64,000 nt of DNA from an uncultured Bacteroidales bacterium (GTDB taxonomy: Bacteria > Bacteroidota > Bacteroidia > Bacteroidales > WCHB1-69). Positions 36,713-44,227 of this stretch are shown one piece after another. The translations under genes and the position numbers were made by a program. A model generated the notes under the pieces. That model ran no database searches, had not been told where the DNA came from, and worked only from the letters and a program-made list of their open reading frames with translations. The stretch is taken from the NCBI GenBank assembly GCA_934699095.1, contig CAKUVI010000004.1, positions 251,171 to 315,170 on the forward strand. The letters run 5' to 3'. Each line of letters opens with the position of its first letter. The first letter of the stretch is position 1.

Positions 36713-37882
36713 TTATTTTCCCGTCAAACCTTCATTAAGAATTTTTGTTGCGGCTGTCCAGTCGTAGTTTTCGTGCACAAAGCTGTTTCCGTTGCTGGAA
36801 ATAGTGTTGTAATAGTCTTCATCGGAGAGCAGTCGTAGTACTTCTTCGGCAAATTGCAGCTTTGTGGTGCATTGTATAAGGCATTCTTTACTTGGAGCTA
36901 TGGCCTTTGCCGCAAGTGGGGATGTTATGCAAGGGAGTCTCATTGCCATGGCTTCCAAAAGTTTGTTCTGCAGGCCGGTGCCCAGCCGCATGGGAGCGAT
37001 GAATATTTTCGACTTGGCATAGCAATCAGCCATTGAATCCACCCATCCAGTTACAGTAACATTGTCGTTTTGCAGCGCGCGTACTTTCGGGGCCGGATTG
37101 GCACCTGCGATCATTATCTTGATGTCTGGGCGTGCTTTTTGTAATTCGGGCAGAATCTCCTTGCAGAGAAATAACGCAGCGTCAACGTTTGGTGGATAGT
37201 TCATGTTTCCTGAAAATATCAGGTCAAACTCTTTCTCTTTTTTGTCCTTTTCCGTGAATTTTGAAAAATCAACACCATTAGGGACGATTTTAATCTCGTG
37301 TTTCATAGGGTGTTTGATCAAATCCCTGTCAATTCCTGTGATCATGGTTTTGCAGTCAAAATCGTCAAAAATCTCAACTTCGTATCTTGCAATTCGGTTT
37401 GCCTCCATTTTCATCAGTTGTTTTACAGGGAACACAGCCTTCTCTGAACGACGTTCCATCCCTTTTGAAAAGGCGTCCTGATAATCGATAGTCTTCTTGA
37501 TCTTGCTGTTGCGAACATATTCAGCCATTCTGAACAGTTGGCAGTATATCCTGTCAGGGTTGACTGATTTAATGATTTTGTCTATTTTTTTGTGATTTTT
37601 GTTGCTGTAAAAATATCCGCATTGGATTGGCAGTCCCTTGAAAAATGCACCAACCATGTTGAGTATGCTGCGTATAGTGTTTTGCTTCAGGAAGTGGATT
37701 TCTTTACAATATGGAGCCAATTCCTTGAATGCTTCATCAGGGATTTCACTATGATAAAGGGCGATTAGATAGATATCGTGCCACTTCGACAGCTCTCTGA
37801 TTTGATAGAAAGCTCTCAATTTGTCTCCCTTTTCCAAAGGGAAGGGTATCCTTGATAAAACCACCAAAATCTTCATAGACAC
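36713..37882 (-). CDS. Group 1 (GT4-like) glycosyltransferase
   Basis: A 389-residue GT-B enzyme. The N-terminal half starts KILVVLSRIPFPLEKGDKLRAFYQIRELSK, typical of GT4-type enzymes of surface polysaccharide synthesis. The C-terminal half holds DLIFSGNMNYPPNVDAALFL and then KIFIAPMRLGTGLQNKLLEAMAMRLP, which contains the E-x7-E-like nucleotide-sugar site. A second Met (37876) is an alternative start. It is the last gene of the minus-strand run that starts at dnaG, 19 bases after the acyltransferase gene. The donor and acceptor sugars are unknown. It is cytoplasmic at the inner membrane. Confidence 0.87.
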   Translation of the reverse strand: MSMKILVVLSRIPFPLEKGDKLRAFYQIRELSKWHDIYLIALYHSEIPDEAFKELAPYCKEIHFLKQNTIRSILNMVGAFFKGLPIQCGYFYSNKNHKKIDKIIKSVNPDRIYCQLFRMAEYVRNSKIKKTIDYQDAFSKGMERRSEKAVFPVKQLMKMEANRIARYEVEIFDDFDCKTMITGIDRDLIKHPMKHEIKIVPNGVDFSKFTEKDKKEKEFDLIFSGNMNYPPNVDAALFLCKEILPELQKARPDIKIMIAGANPAPKVRALQNDNVTVTGWVDSMADCYAKSKIFIAPMRLGTGLQNKLLEAMAMRLPCITSPLAAKAIAPSKECLIQCTTKLQFAEEVLRLLSDEDYYNTISSNGNSFVHENYDWTAATKILNEGLTGK

Positions 37883-37901
37883 ATATCTCTGATTAACAAA
37901 A

Positions 37902-38492
37902 TTATTTCATATCATACCATTCCGGATGAGCGTGCGGTAAATCCTCCAAGTTGAATTGCCCTTTTTTATATCCTTGAAAACCATGGTATTGCGATAGGAT
38001 GTATTCCATATCTTTCTCATAATCACCTGTTGGTTGGAAAATCTCCATGATTCCGCAAGTGCGTGTTTTGTAGTCGATGTAGCCTAAACTGACAGGCACT
38101 CCAGCCTCCATTGCTATTTGGTAAAAACCGCGTTTCCATTTGTCAACTCTCTTGCGGGTGCCTTCCGGACAGATTATCAGGGTTATCCTGTCTCTCTTTT
38201 TTATAAGGTCGGCAGCATAACTTGTGAAGTTCCTGATATGTTTTCTGTCTATAGGTATTCCTCCTAATTTCTTGAGAATCAGATTTAAGGGAAAGAAGAA
38301 GAACTCTTTTTTTATTATTGTTGAAGCGTGAAGGTCGTAGTGTCTCATTGCCGACAATCCTATGATGAAGTCCATTATGGAGGTGTGCGGTGCCATCATG
38401 AGCACGCTTTTTTTGACGGTTCCTTCCGGATTTGGATATGGAATCGGTTTTACTCTGTATATGTATTTGAATAGGAATTCACTGAAAGTCAT
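37902..38492 (-). CDS. Lysophospholipid acyltransferase (PlsC-like)
   Basis: A 196-residue 1-acyl-glycerol-3-phosphate-type acyltransferase. The catalytic HX4D motif is His36-to-Asp41 in APHTSIMD, and the glycerophosphate site PEGTR is at residues 109-113. The middle stretch has the GGIPIDR motif, also standard for PlsC. It is shorter than typical PlsC (about 240), lacking most of an N-terminal membrane segment, and resembles the short Bacteroidota branch of the family, which may act on other lipids. The start overlaps the LD-carboxypeptidase stop by 4 bases (coupled translation). Confidence 0.85.
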   Translation of the reverse strand: MTFSEFLFKYIYRVKPIPYPNPEGTVKKSVLMMAPHTSIMDFIIGLSAMRHYDLHASTIIKKEFFFFPLNLILKKLGGIPIDRKHIRNFTSYAADLIKKRDRITLIICPEGTRKRVDKWKRGFYQIAMEAGVPVSLGYIDYKTRTCGIMEIFQPTGDYEKDMEYILSQYHGFQGYKKGQFNLEDLPHAHPEWYDMK

Positions 38493-39400
38493 CTTGTTAA
38501 ATTTTTGATTATGAAATTGTTATCTTCAAAAAAGCCAATTGTTTCGCATCCCATTCTGAGTGCTCTGTTGTCAGGCAAGTGCCCAACGGGAACATTGAAA
38601 ATCACAGGATAGTCGTATTCTTTGCAATAATCAGACACGATTTCCATGGCGTTTTTCCCGAAAGGTATTGTGTTGTCGTGCATCTGACTCAGATGTCCAA
38701 CCAATAAAGCTTTAAGATTTTTTAACTTTTCATTACGCTTGAGATTAAGCATCATTCTGTCGATATGGTACAGATATTCGTCCAAATCTTCAATTAGAAG
38801 CACTTTTCCGTCGGTGTCTATATCAGAAGGAGAACCGAGTAATGAATAAAGAACGGATAGATTACCTCCGATTAATTGTCCGGAAAACTCACCTGTTCTT
38901 GACAAATAATCAGGAGCAATCTTGTAGGAGAGGGCATTGCCGCATAGAGCGTCCAAGAAGGAGTTATTTGCTTCATTGTCAGTATTTTCGTCTTGAATAT
39001 TGATAGGCATTGTGCAGTGTAGGGTGGCAATGTCTAAGTTTTGAGCTATATGGCTGTGGAACACAGTTATGTCGCTGTATCCGCAAATCCATTTCGGTTT
39101 TTTTGAGAACTTGTCAAAGTCGAGCAAGTCGATAATTCTTGCCGAGCCATATCCGCCACGGGCGCACCAAATAGCCTTAACCTCATCATTGTCAATAAGA
39201 TACTGAAGATATTCGGCTCGTTGGTTGTCGTTGCCTGCGAATTGATTGCAGTATGCAAAAAGTCTCTCGTCATAAAAAACGTTAAAACCATTCTGTTTTA
39301 GCCACTGTTCTGCAAAGAAAATTTCCTCTTTGGAGATTTTCCGAGCGGGTGCAGCTATTGCTACAGTGTCGTTTTTTCTTAAAAATGGCGGGACTTTCAT
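38489..39400 (-). CDS. LD-carboxypeptidase (peptidase family S66, LdcA-like)
   Basis: A 303-residue cytoplasmic serine peptidase that removes the terminal D-Ala from muropeptide tetrapeptides during wall recycling. RGGYGSARIIDLLDF (about residues 81-95) is the family start. The catalytic Ser109 lies in CGYSDITVFHSH. The Glu is in LLIEDLDEYLYHIDRM, and the His is in FNVPVGHLPDNRA. All three triad residues are thus present. The length is standard. It overlaps its neighbours by 4 bases at both ends, inside the long minus-strand operon. Confidence 0.92.
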   Translation of the reverse strand: MKVPPFLRKNDTVAIAAPARKISKEEIFFAEQWLKQNGFNVFYDERLFAYCNQFAGNDNQRAEYLQYLIDNDEVKAIWCARGGYGSARIIDLLDFDKFSKKPKWICGYSDITVFHSHIAQNLDIATLHCTMPINIQDENTDNEANNSFLDALCGNALSYKIAPDYLSRTGEFSGQLIGGNLSVLYSLLGSPSDIDTDGKVLLIEDLDEYLYHIDRMMLNLKRNEKLKNLKALLVGHLSQMHDNTIPFGKNAMEIVSDYCKEYDYPVIFNVPVGHLPDNRALRMGCETIGFFEDNNFIIKNLTR

Positions 39401-40266
39401 AGTGTGATGTTGTTTTTGTGTAATAATTCTTGGGTCATATCTCTCAGAAGAGTCCTTGCCGCCACATTGTCATAGAATTTTCTGTTATGTTCAGCAATTT
39501 TACATTTCTTGATGATTTTCCCGGTGGTGGTTGCAAATTCCGGATTCAAAGCAGCGGCAATCATGGAGGCTGCACCCTGTTCAGGCGTGTTGATAAACGG
39601 GCGGAAAAACCAGTCGCAGAGCTTGTCGGCGACCGCGTTGTCGAGGCGTATGATGTTAGTGCTCACTATGTCAGGATCGGCCACGTTAAATGTGATTCCG
39701 TCATTTTCCCAAGCTTCGGATGCGTCCAACATGAAATAATAGAGTGCTAATTTTGAGTTGCCGTAAGAAAAAAAACGGTTGTATTTTCTCGGAGTCTTGG
39801 GGGTGAAGAAGTCCGGTTTGATTCTGCCGAGGTAATAGGCGATGGATATCATGCTCACTATTCTTGTGCCGTTGACCATCACAGGGCGTAGCAGGTTGGT
39901 GAGCGTATAGTGGCCTAAATAGTTGACGGCAACGGTGTATTCAACGTTGTTGGCGCTCGTTTTGCACTTGCTTGAAAGGACGCCGGCATTGTTAAGAAGA
40001 ATATTCAAAGTTGGGAATTGTGATTTAAAATCATCGCAAAAACGCACAACCGACTGAAGGTCTGCGAGATCTACCTGCATCAAGTGGATATTTGAGCCTG
40101 TTTCCTTGCAGATAGCATCCCTAACGGGGCGCGCAACCTCTGTGTCGTAGCAAGCCATCACAACATCGTAGCCCTCTTTGGCGAGGGCACGGGTGTGAAT
40201 CCTGCCCATTCCGCCGTCAGCGCCTGTGATTAAGGCTATCCCTTTCTTTGAACCACCTTCCGTCAT
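39397..40266 (-). CDS. Short-chain dehydrogenase/reductase
   Basis: A 289-residue SDR. The cofactor loop TGADGGMG (14-21) and NNAG (92-95) are visible. The active-site pair Tyr168-x3-Lys172 lies in FSYGNSKLALYY. Tyr-Lys and the NNAG motif are intact, so the enzyme should be active with NAD(H) or NADP(H). The substrate cannot be told. The overall pattern (long C-terminal tail, GxxAxMIAAAL) is that of retinol dehydrogenase-like and protochlorophyllide reductase-like SDRs. It is placed between a small lipoprotein gene and the LD-carboxypeptidase gene, with a 4-base overlap with the latter. Confidence 0.86.
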   Translation of the reverse strand: MTEGGSKKGIALITGADGGMGRIHTRALAKEGYDVVMACYDTEVARPVRDAICKETGSNIHLMQVDLADLQSVVRFCDDFKSQFPTLNILLNNAGVLSSKCKTSANNVEYTVAVNYLGHYTLTNLLRPVMVNGTRIVSMISIAYYLGRIKPDFFTPKTPRKYNRFFSYGNSKLALYYFMLDASEAWENDGITFNVADPDIVSTNIIRLDNAVADKLCDWFFRPFINTPEQGAASMIAAALNPEFATTTGKIIKKCKIAEHNRKFYDNVAARTLLRDMTQELLHKNNITL

Positions 40267-40269
40267 AAA

Positions 40270-40518
40270 CTACTCCTGTTCACAAATCAGTCTATGTTCT
40301 ACTATCCTCATGGAATCCAGGCTGGAGACTTCCTCCTTGTTGAAATCCTCGCAAAGACCTTTGGTGTGGTTTGCAACAGTGTCAACGCTGACCATGATAA
40401 GCGAGTCGTTTTCCATGACTTTGTTTGTCGAGTAGCATCTGCAGTCTTTCATGCCGCAGCCTGTCAAAAATATGATTGCAACTGCGAAGAAAGATGTCTT
40501 GATTATGATATTCTTCAT
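40270..40518 (-). CDS. Small unknown lipoprotein
   Basis: Not recognised. 82 residues: a lipoprotein signal with lipobox FLTGC (Cys21), then a short cysteine-containing polar tail (GMKDCRCYSTN, LCEDF, LICEQE). The five cysteines after the lipobox site region are notable in so short a chain and could form disulfides. It sits 3 bases before the SDR start and 7 bases after the sufE stop, within the long minus-strand operon, which supports it as a real gene. The function cannot be inferred. Confidence 0.75.
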   Translation of the reverse strand: MKNIIIKTSFFAVAIIFLTGCGMKDCRCYSTNKVMENDSLIMVSVDTVANHTKGLCEDFNKEEVSSLDSMRIVEHRLICEQE

Positions 40519-40525
40519 TTCTCTT

Positions 40526-40945
40526 TTATTTTTTTGAAAAAGCTAATGCGTAAAGTTTAATCTGTTTAATCATAGAGGCCAATCCGTTGGAGCGGGTGGG
40601 GGAAAGATGGTTCTTCAAGCCGATTTTGTCAATATAGGAGAGATCGTTGTCGAGGATTTCTTGTGGAGTGTGGCCCGACAATACCTTTATCAGGATGTTT
40701 ACAATTCCTTTTGTGATGATGGCATCGCTGTCGGCAGTGAAAAATATCTTCCCGTCATTGAAATCGGGATGCAGCCAGACCTGCGACTGGCATCCGCTTA
40801 TAAGAAACTGTTCTGTCTTGTATTGTGGGTCGATGGCCGGCAGTTCCTTGCCTATCTCGATGATGTAGTTGTACTTGTCCATCCAGTCATCGAACATTTC
40901 AAACTCACTGATCAGAGCCTCTTCGGCCTCTTTCATTGTACTCAT
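40526..40945 (-). CDS. sufE: SufE family Fe-S cluster assembly sulfur acceptor
   Basis: A 139-residue protein of the SufE/CsdE family, which takes the persulfide from the SufS cysteine desulfurase. The acceptor Cys52 lies in FLISGCQSQVWL, the family's core motif. The DWMDKYNYIIEIGKELP helix before it and the GLKNHLSPTRSNGLASMI stretch near the end are also typical. The length is standard. SufS and SufBCD are not nearby, but another Fe-S factor (DUF59/SufT-like) lies in the same operon at 42979. Alternative start: Met4 (40936). Confidence 0.93.
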   Translation of the reverse strand: MSTMKEAEEALISEFEMFDDWMDKYNYIIEIGKELPAIDPQYKTEQFLISGCQSQVWLHPDFNDGKIFFTADSDAIITKGIVNILIKVLSGHTPQEILDNDLSYIDKIGLKNHLSPTRSNGLASMIKQIKLYALAFSKK

Positions 40946-40953
40946 AATATATT

Positions 40954-41469
40954 CTATTTGATGTTTTTTTCTGTGTTTTCTGTGTTTTTTTGAATATCCT
41001 GCTTATGCTCTTTCTGCCAGGTTGTCATCAGAGGCATCAGAGGTGAAATTGTGCGGTAGGCCACAGACTGCTGCTTTGTCTCCTGTTTAATGACAACGTT
41101 GTTCTTGTCTGTATTGTCAACAAAGTAGAAGATTACAGTGAAGACCACCACAACTTTCAGCACCCCGAAAATCACTCCGAGCGCTTTGTCGATGAATTCA
41201 GAGAATACGGGCTTCAGCATTCTTTTAAGCACACCGCCCAAAAGATTGACCAACAATAGAATCACCACAAAACACAACAGGAAAGATATGGGTTTAGCCA
41301 ACTCTTTTCCTGTTAGCCAGACTGTGACGAGGTCGGAGAACTTAAAGGAGATAAAAACTCCCAAAAACAGTGCGCAGAGGGATATCAGTTCTTGCAGGAA
41401 ACCATTTTTCAGACCTTTATATGCGAACCAGCAGGCCGGAATTAAAACTAACCAATCTATCCAATTCAT
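40954..41469 (-). CDS. CvpA family membrane protein
   Basis: 171 residues with four membrane helices from the N terminus (IDWLVLIPACWFAYKGLKNG, then LISLCALFLGVFISF, FLLCFVVILLLVNLL and KVVVVFTVIFYFV). The start NWIDWLVLIPACWFAYKGLKNGF matches the colicin V production (CvpA) family. A charged Lys/Asn-rich cytoplasmic tail of about 40 residues ends the protein. Family members are needed for colicin V export and, elsewhere, envelope stress resistance; the biochemical function is unknown. It overlaps the MlaF-like gene by 4 bases, in the place where an MCE protein gene often stands. Confidence 0.85.
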   Translation of the reverse strand: MNWIDWLVLIPACWFAYKGLKNGFLQELISLCALFLGVFISFKFSDLVTVWLTGKELAKPISFLLCFVVILLLVNLLGGVLKRMLKPVFSEFIDKALGVIFGVLKVVVVFTVIFYFVDNTDKNNVVIKQETKQQSVAYRTISPLMPLMTTWQKEHKQDIQKNTENTEKNIK

Positions 41470-42221
41470 TGTTGTTTGTTTTTTAGTCGTTGAACAAGGG
41501 GTTGAGCGAATATAAAATCGTTAAGCTTTTGGTTGTCGGAAGTAAGGACATTGTCGCTGTTGCCGTTCCATTCGAGGAATCCGTTATAGATGAAGGAAAT
41601 AGTTTCACCTATGGTGATTATGGAGTTCATGTCGTGGGTATTGACGACTGTGGTGGTGGTGAAGTCGTGGGTGATTTTCACTATCAGTTCGTCAATCAGA
41701 AGTGATGTTTTCGGATCGAGGCCTGAGTTAGGTTCATCGAAAAAGAGGTATTTAGGGTTGCAGGCCAAGGCGCGGGCTATGGCTGCGCGCTTCTTCATGC
41801 CGCCGCTGAGCTCCGAGGGAAACAGCTTGTTGACATTGTGCAAATCAACGCACTCCAAACAGAAATTCACCCTGTCGGCCTTCTCGCTCTCCGACTGTTG
41901 CGTGAACATATCTAATGGAAAAGCCACATTTTCTTCAATGGTCATCGAATCGAACAGGGCCGAGCCTTGGAACACCATGCCCATCTCTGTGCGAAGCTTC
42001 TGTTTCTCAACCTCCGGCATGTCGTGGAATTCACGGCCGCTGTACAACACTTTGCCCTCTTCAGGCTTCAGAAGGCCTACAAGACATTTCATCAGCACCG
42101 TTTTGCCTGAGCCGGAACGTCCTATTATGAGGTTAACCTTCCCCTCTTCAAACTTGGTGTTTATGTTGTGGAGAATCTGCTTCTCACCGAAAAACTTTGA
42201 AACGTTGTTGACTTCAATCAT
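41466..42221 (-). CDS. ABC transporter ATPase, MlaF-like
   Basis: A 251-residue ATPase. Walker A GRSGSGKT (about 34-41), the Q-loop in MVFQGSALFDSMTIEENVAFPL, the signature LSGGMKKRAAIARAL, and Walker B YLFFDEPNSGLDP are all intact. FQGSALFDSMTIEENVAFPL, the length and the permease partner directly upstream place it in the MlaF/TTG2A branch, which energises phospholipid movement between the membranes. It overlaps CvpA by 4 bases and follows the MlaE-like gene by 2. The MlaD-type MCE protein and other Mla parts are not in this operon. Confidence 0.91.
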   Translation of the reverse strand: MIEVNNVSKFFGEKQILHNINTKFEEGKVNLIIGRSGSGKTVLMKCLVGLLKPEEGKVLYSGREFHDMPEVEKQKLRTEMGMVFQGSALFDSMTIEENVAFPLDMFTQQSESEKADRVNFCLECVDLHNVNKLFPSELSGGMKKRAAIARALACNPKYLFFDEPNSGLDPKTSLLIDELIVKITHDFTTTTVVNTHDMNSIITIGETISFIYNGFLEWNGNSDNVLTSDNQKLNDFIFAQPLVQRLKNKQQ

Positions 42222-42223
42222 CT

Positions 42224-42967
42224 TTACAGCATTATGTTAGTGATAACCACGTTGAGAACCAATATGATGAAACTTGACACGATGATGCCTTGCGTGCTCG
42301 CCTTGCCCAATTCCAGTGCGCCGCCCTCTATCTTGTAACCATAAAAAGATGCCACCGTTGACATGATAAACGCAAATATGCACGTCTTTGTCAGGGCATA
42401 CACAACATCATAGACCCTGAAACAATAGGTCAAACCGTCAATGTAGTTGTATGTTGACACACAATCGGTGATCCACACTGTGATAAAGCCGCCAAGAAGG
42501 GCGAAGGCGATACTGAAGACGCAGAGTACAGGGTTTACAATTACCGAAGCAAGAACTTTAGGAAGAATCAGGTGCGATGCCGGATTTATACCCATAACTT
42601 CCAGAGCGTCAATTTGTTCTGTAACCCTCATGCTTCCTATTTCTGCCGTGATCCTCGAGCCTATGTTACCCACAAGCAAAAGACTGATGATTGTGGGACA
42701 AAGTTCCATCACAATGGAGGTTCTGGCCGTGAACCCGACAGTCCATGATGGTATCCAGCTGCTCTCAATCTGGAGGGCAGTCTGCAATGTGATAACGCTT
42801 CCCATGGCGATAGAGACAATGCAGACAATCAACATTGAGCCTATTCCCATGGCATCCATCTCAAAAACCCATTTTTTCAGGAACACCGACCATTTGGCCG
42901 GTTTTGAAAAAACCTGTTTCAGGAAGATGAAATAATCACCTATTGTTATTAGTCCACGTCGAAGCAT
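42224..42967 (-). CDS. ABC transporter permease, MlaE-like
   Basis: A 247-residue permease counted from the ATG at 42967 (MLRRGLITIGDYF); a longer frame to 43036 would overlap the upstream gene. The MlaE family signature is visible in ARTSIVMELCPTIISLLLVGNIGSRITAEIGSMRVTEQIDALEVMGINPASHL, spread across the coupling region. Several membrane helices follow and the last reads SSFIILVLNVVITNIML. Together with the MlaF-like ATPase 2 bases downstream it forms an inner-membrane lipid transporter core. The substrate-binding MCE protein is not adjacent. Confidence 0.92.
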   Translation of the reverse strand: MLRRGLITIGDYFIFLKQVFSKPAKWSVFLKKWVFEMDAMGIGSMLIVCIVSIAMGSVITLQTALQIESSWIPSWTVGFTARTSIVMELCPTIISLLLVGNIGSRITAEIGSMRVTEQIDALEVMGINPASHLILPKVLASVIVNPVLCVFSIAFALLGGFITVWITDCVSTYNYIDGLTYCFRVYDVVYALTKTCIFAFIMSTVASFYGYKIEGGALELGKASTQGIIVSSFIILVLNVVITNIML

Positions 42968-42978
42968 GGTGTCATCAT

Positions 42979-43278
42979 TTAATAAATCAATCCTAATTCT
43001 AATTTTGCGGCCTCTGTCATGCGATCCATGGTCCAAGGCGGGTCAAAGGTGACGTCAACCACAACTTTGTTCACGCCTGGGATCATCTGCACGCGGGTCT
43101 GTACCTCCATTGGCAGGCTCTCTGCCACCGGACAGTTTGGAGCGGTCAGAGTCATCAGGATGTAAACATCATTGTTTTTGTTGACTTCCAACTTGTATAT
43201 GAAACCTAATTCCCAAATATTGACAGGAATTTCCGGGTCATATATTGTGTTTAGTACTTCAATAACTTTAGTCTTCAT
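42979..43278 (-). CDS. Metal-sulfur cluster assembly factor (DUF59/SufT-like)
   Basis: A 99-residue cytoplasmic protein of the DUF59/MIP18 family. Motifs: IYDPEIPVNIWELGFIYKL at the N terminus, LTAPNCPVAESLPMEVQ with the functional cysteine, and VDVTFDPPWTMDRMTEAAKLELG at the C terminus. Family members help mature Fe-S proteins as SufT or phenylacetate-pathway PaaD-like factors. With sufE in the same run it indicates an Fe-S assembly component of this operon. It starts 6 bases after the YitT stop. Confidence 0.93.
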   Translation of the reverse strand: MKTKVIEVLNTIYDPEIPVNIWELGFIYKLEVNKNNDVYILMTLTAPNCPVAESLPMEVQTRVQMIPGVNKVVVDVTFDPPWTMDRMTEAAKLELGLIY

Positions 43279-43284
43279 AAAATA

Positions 43285-44220
43285 TCAGTTAAGTGCTTTT
43301 TCCTTTAATGAATTAAAACCGTCGCCTAACGTTTCAGAGGCGTCTAATATTGTGAGAAACGCATTTGCGTCGATTTCGTGAATGTAATGTATAAGAATAG
43401 GGAGTTCTTTGCTTGAGATGGAGGTGAAGATGATTTTTTTCTCGTCGTGGTTATACATGCCTTCGCCTTTGAGGTAGGTGCCGCCGCGCCCCATCTCGTC
43501 CAAGATGCGCTGGCGTATCTCCTCGTATTTTTCAGAGATGATCAGGAGCGCTTTGTTGGATCTGAATCCGGCTATCACTTTGTCCATCACCACTCCGGTA
43601 ACATAGATGACGAGCCAAGAATAGAGCGGGATGGTCCAGTCTTTGAATGTGGCTAACGCTGCCAGCACAATTGTAGAGTCAACCATTATGAGCAACGTTC
43701 CTAACGGTATGTGTTTCAGATATTTACCGAGTATCATTGCTATGATGTCGGTGCCGCCTGAGGTGGCGCGCGACTTGAAAATCAGTCCCAATCCCAAGCC
43801 TATGATCACGCCACCGAACAGTGCTAAGATGAAAACTGCAGACGGATCAGGAGTCATAGGGTCGTTTGGAAGGGCGATGAGAGGGGCATAACCGTAGATT
43901 TTTTCCCAAAATGAGATAAAGGTTGGCAGACTGATGACACCCACAAGGGTCTTGGCTCCGAATTTTGGGCCTAACCATAGTGTTCCTATCAAAAGGAGGG
44001 GCAGGTCCAAGCAGATGCCCGACAGGCCGATCGGGAAGTTGAACACGTGGTGGAGGATGATGGCGATGCCGTACACCCCGCCGGGCGCAAGCTTCAACGG
44101 TGATATGAATACAACAAATCCTATTGACATTATGAAGGTGCCTACCAGAATAAGAAGGTAGTTCTTCGCAATGTCCATTTTTTGTTTCTTCGTTAATGTA
44201 TTGTGTTTTTCCTTTGCCAT
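43285..44220 (-). CDS. YitT family membrane protein (DUF2179 C-terminal domain)
   Basis: A 311-residue protein. Five or six membrane helices occupy about 18-220, with GLGLGLIFKSRATSGGTDIIAMILGKYL, a hallmark of the YitT/DUF161 family. The cytoplasmic DUF2179 domain fills the C terminus (KALLIISEKYEEI, then GRGGTYLKGEGMYNHDEKKIIF). The function is unknown in all species; a transport or sensing role has been suggested for homologues. It starts 7 bases after the dnaG stop, so it shares the dnaG transcript. An N-terminal basic stretch (KEKHNTLTKKQK) precedes the first helix. Confidence 0.87.
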   Translation of the reverse strand: MAKEKHNTLTKKQKMDIAKNYLLILVGTFIMSIGFVVFISPLKLAPGGVYGIAIILHHVFNFPIGLSGICLDLPLLLIGTLWLGPKFGAKTLVGVISLPTFISFWEKIYGYAPLIALPNDPMTPDPSAVFILALFGGVIIGLGLGLIFKSRATSGGTDIIAMILGKYLKHIPLGTLLIMVDSTIVLAALATFKDWTIPLYSWLVIYVTGVVMDKVIAGFRSNKALLIISEKYEEIRQRILDEMGRGGTYLKGEGMYNHDEKKIIFTSISSKELPILIHYIHEIDANAFLTILDASETLGDGFNSLKEKALN

Positions 44221-44227
44221 AATGTTT

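Noticed and set aside
41590..42240. Open frame of 216 codons opposite the MlaF-like ATPase
   Set aside because: Mirror of a real gene with intact Walker A, signature and Walker B; the shadow protein has Ser-rich, low-information sequence.
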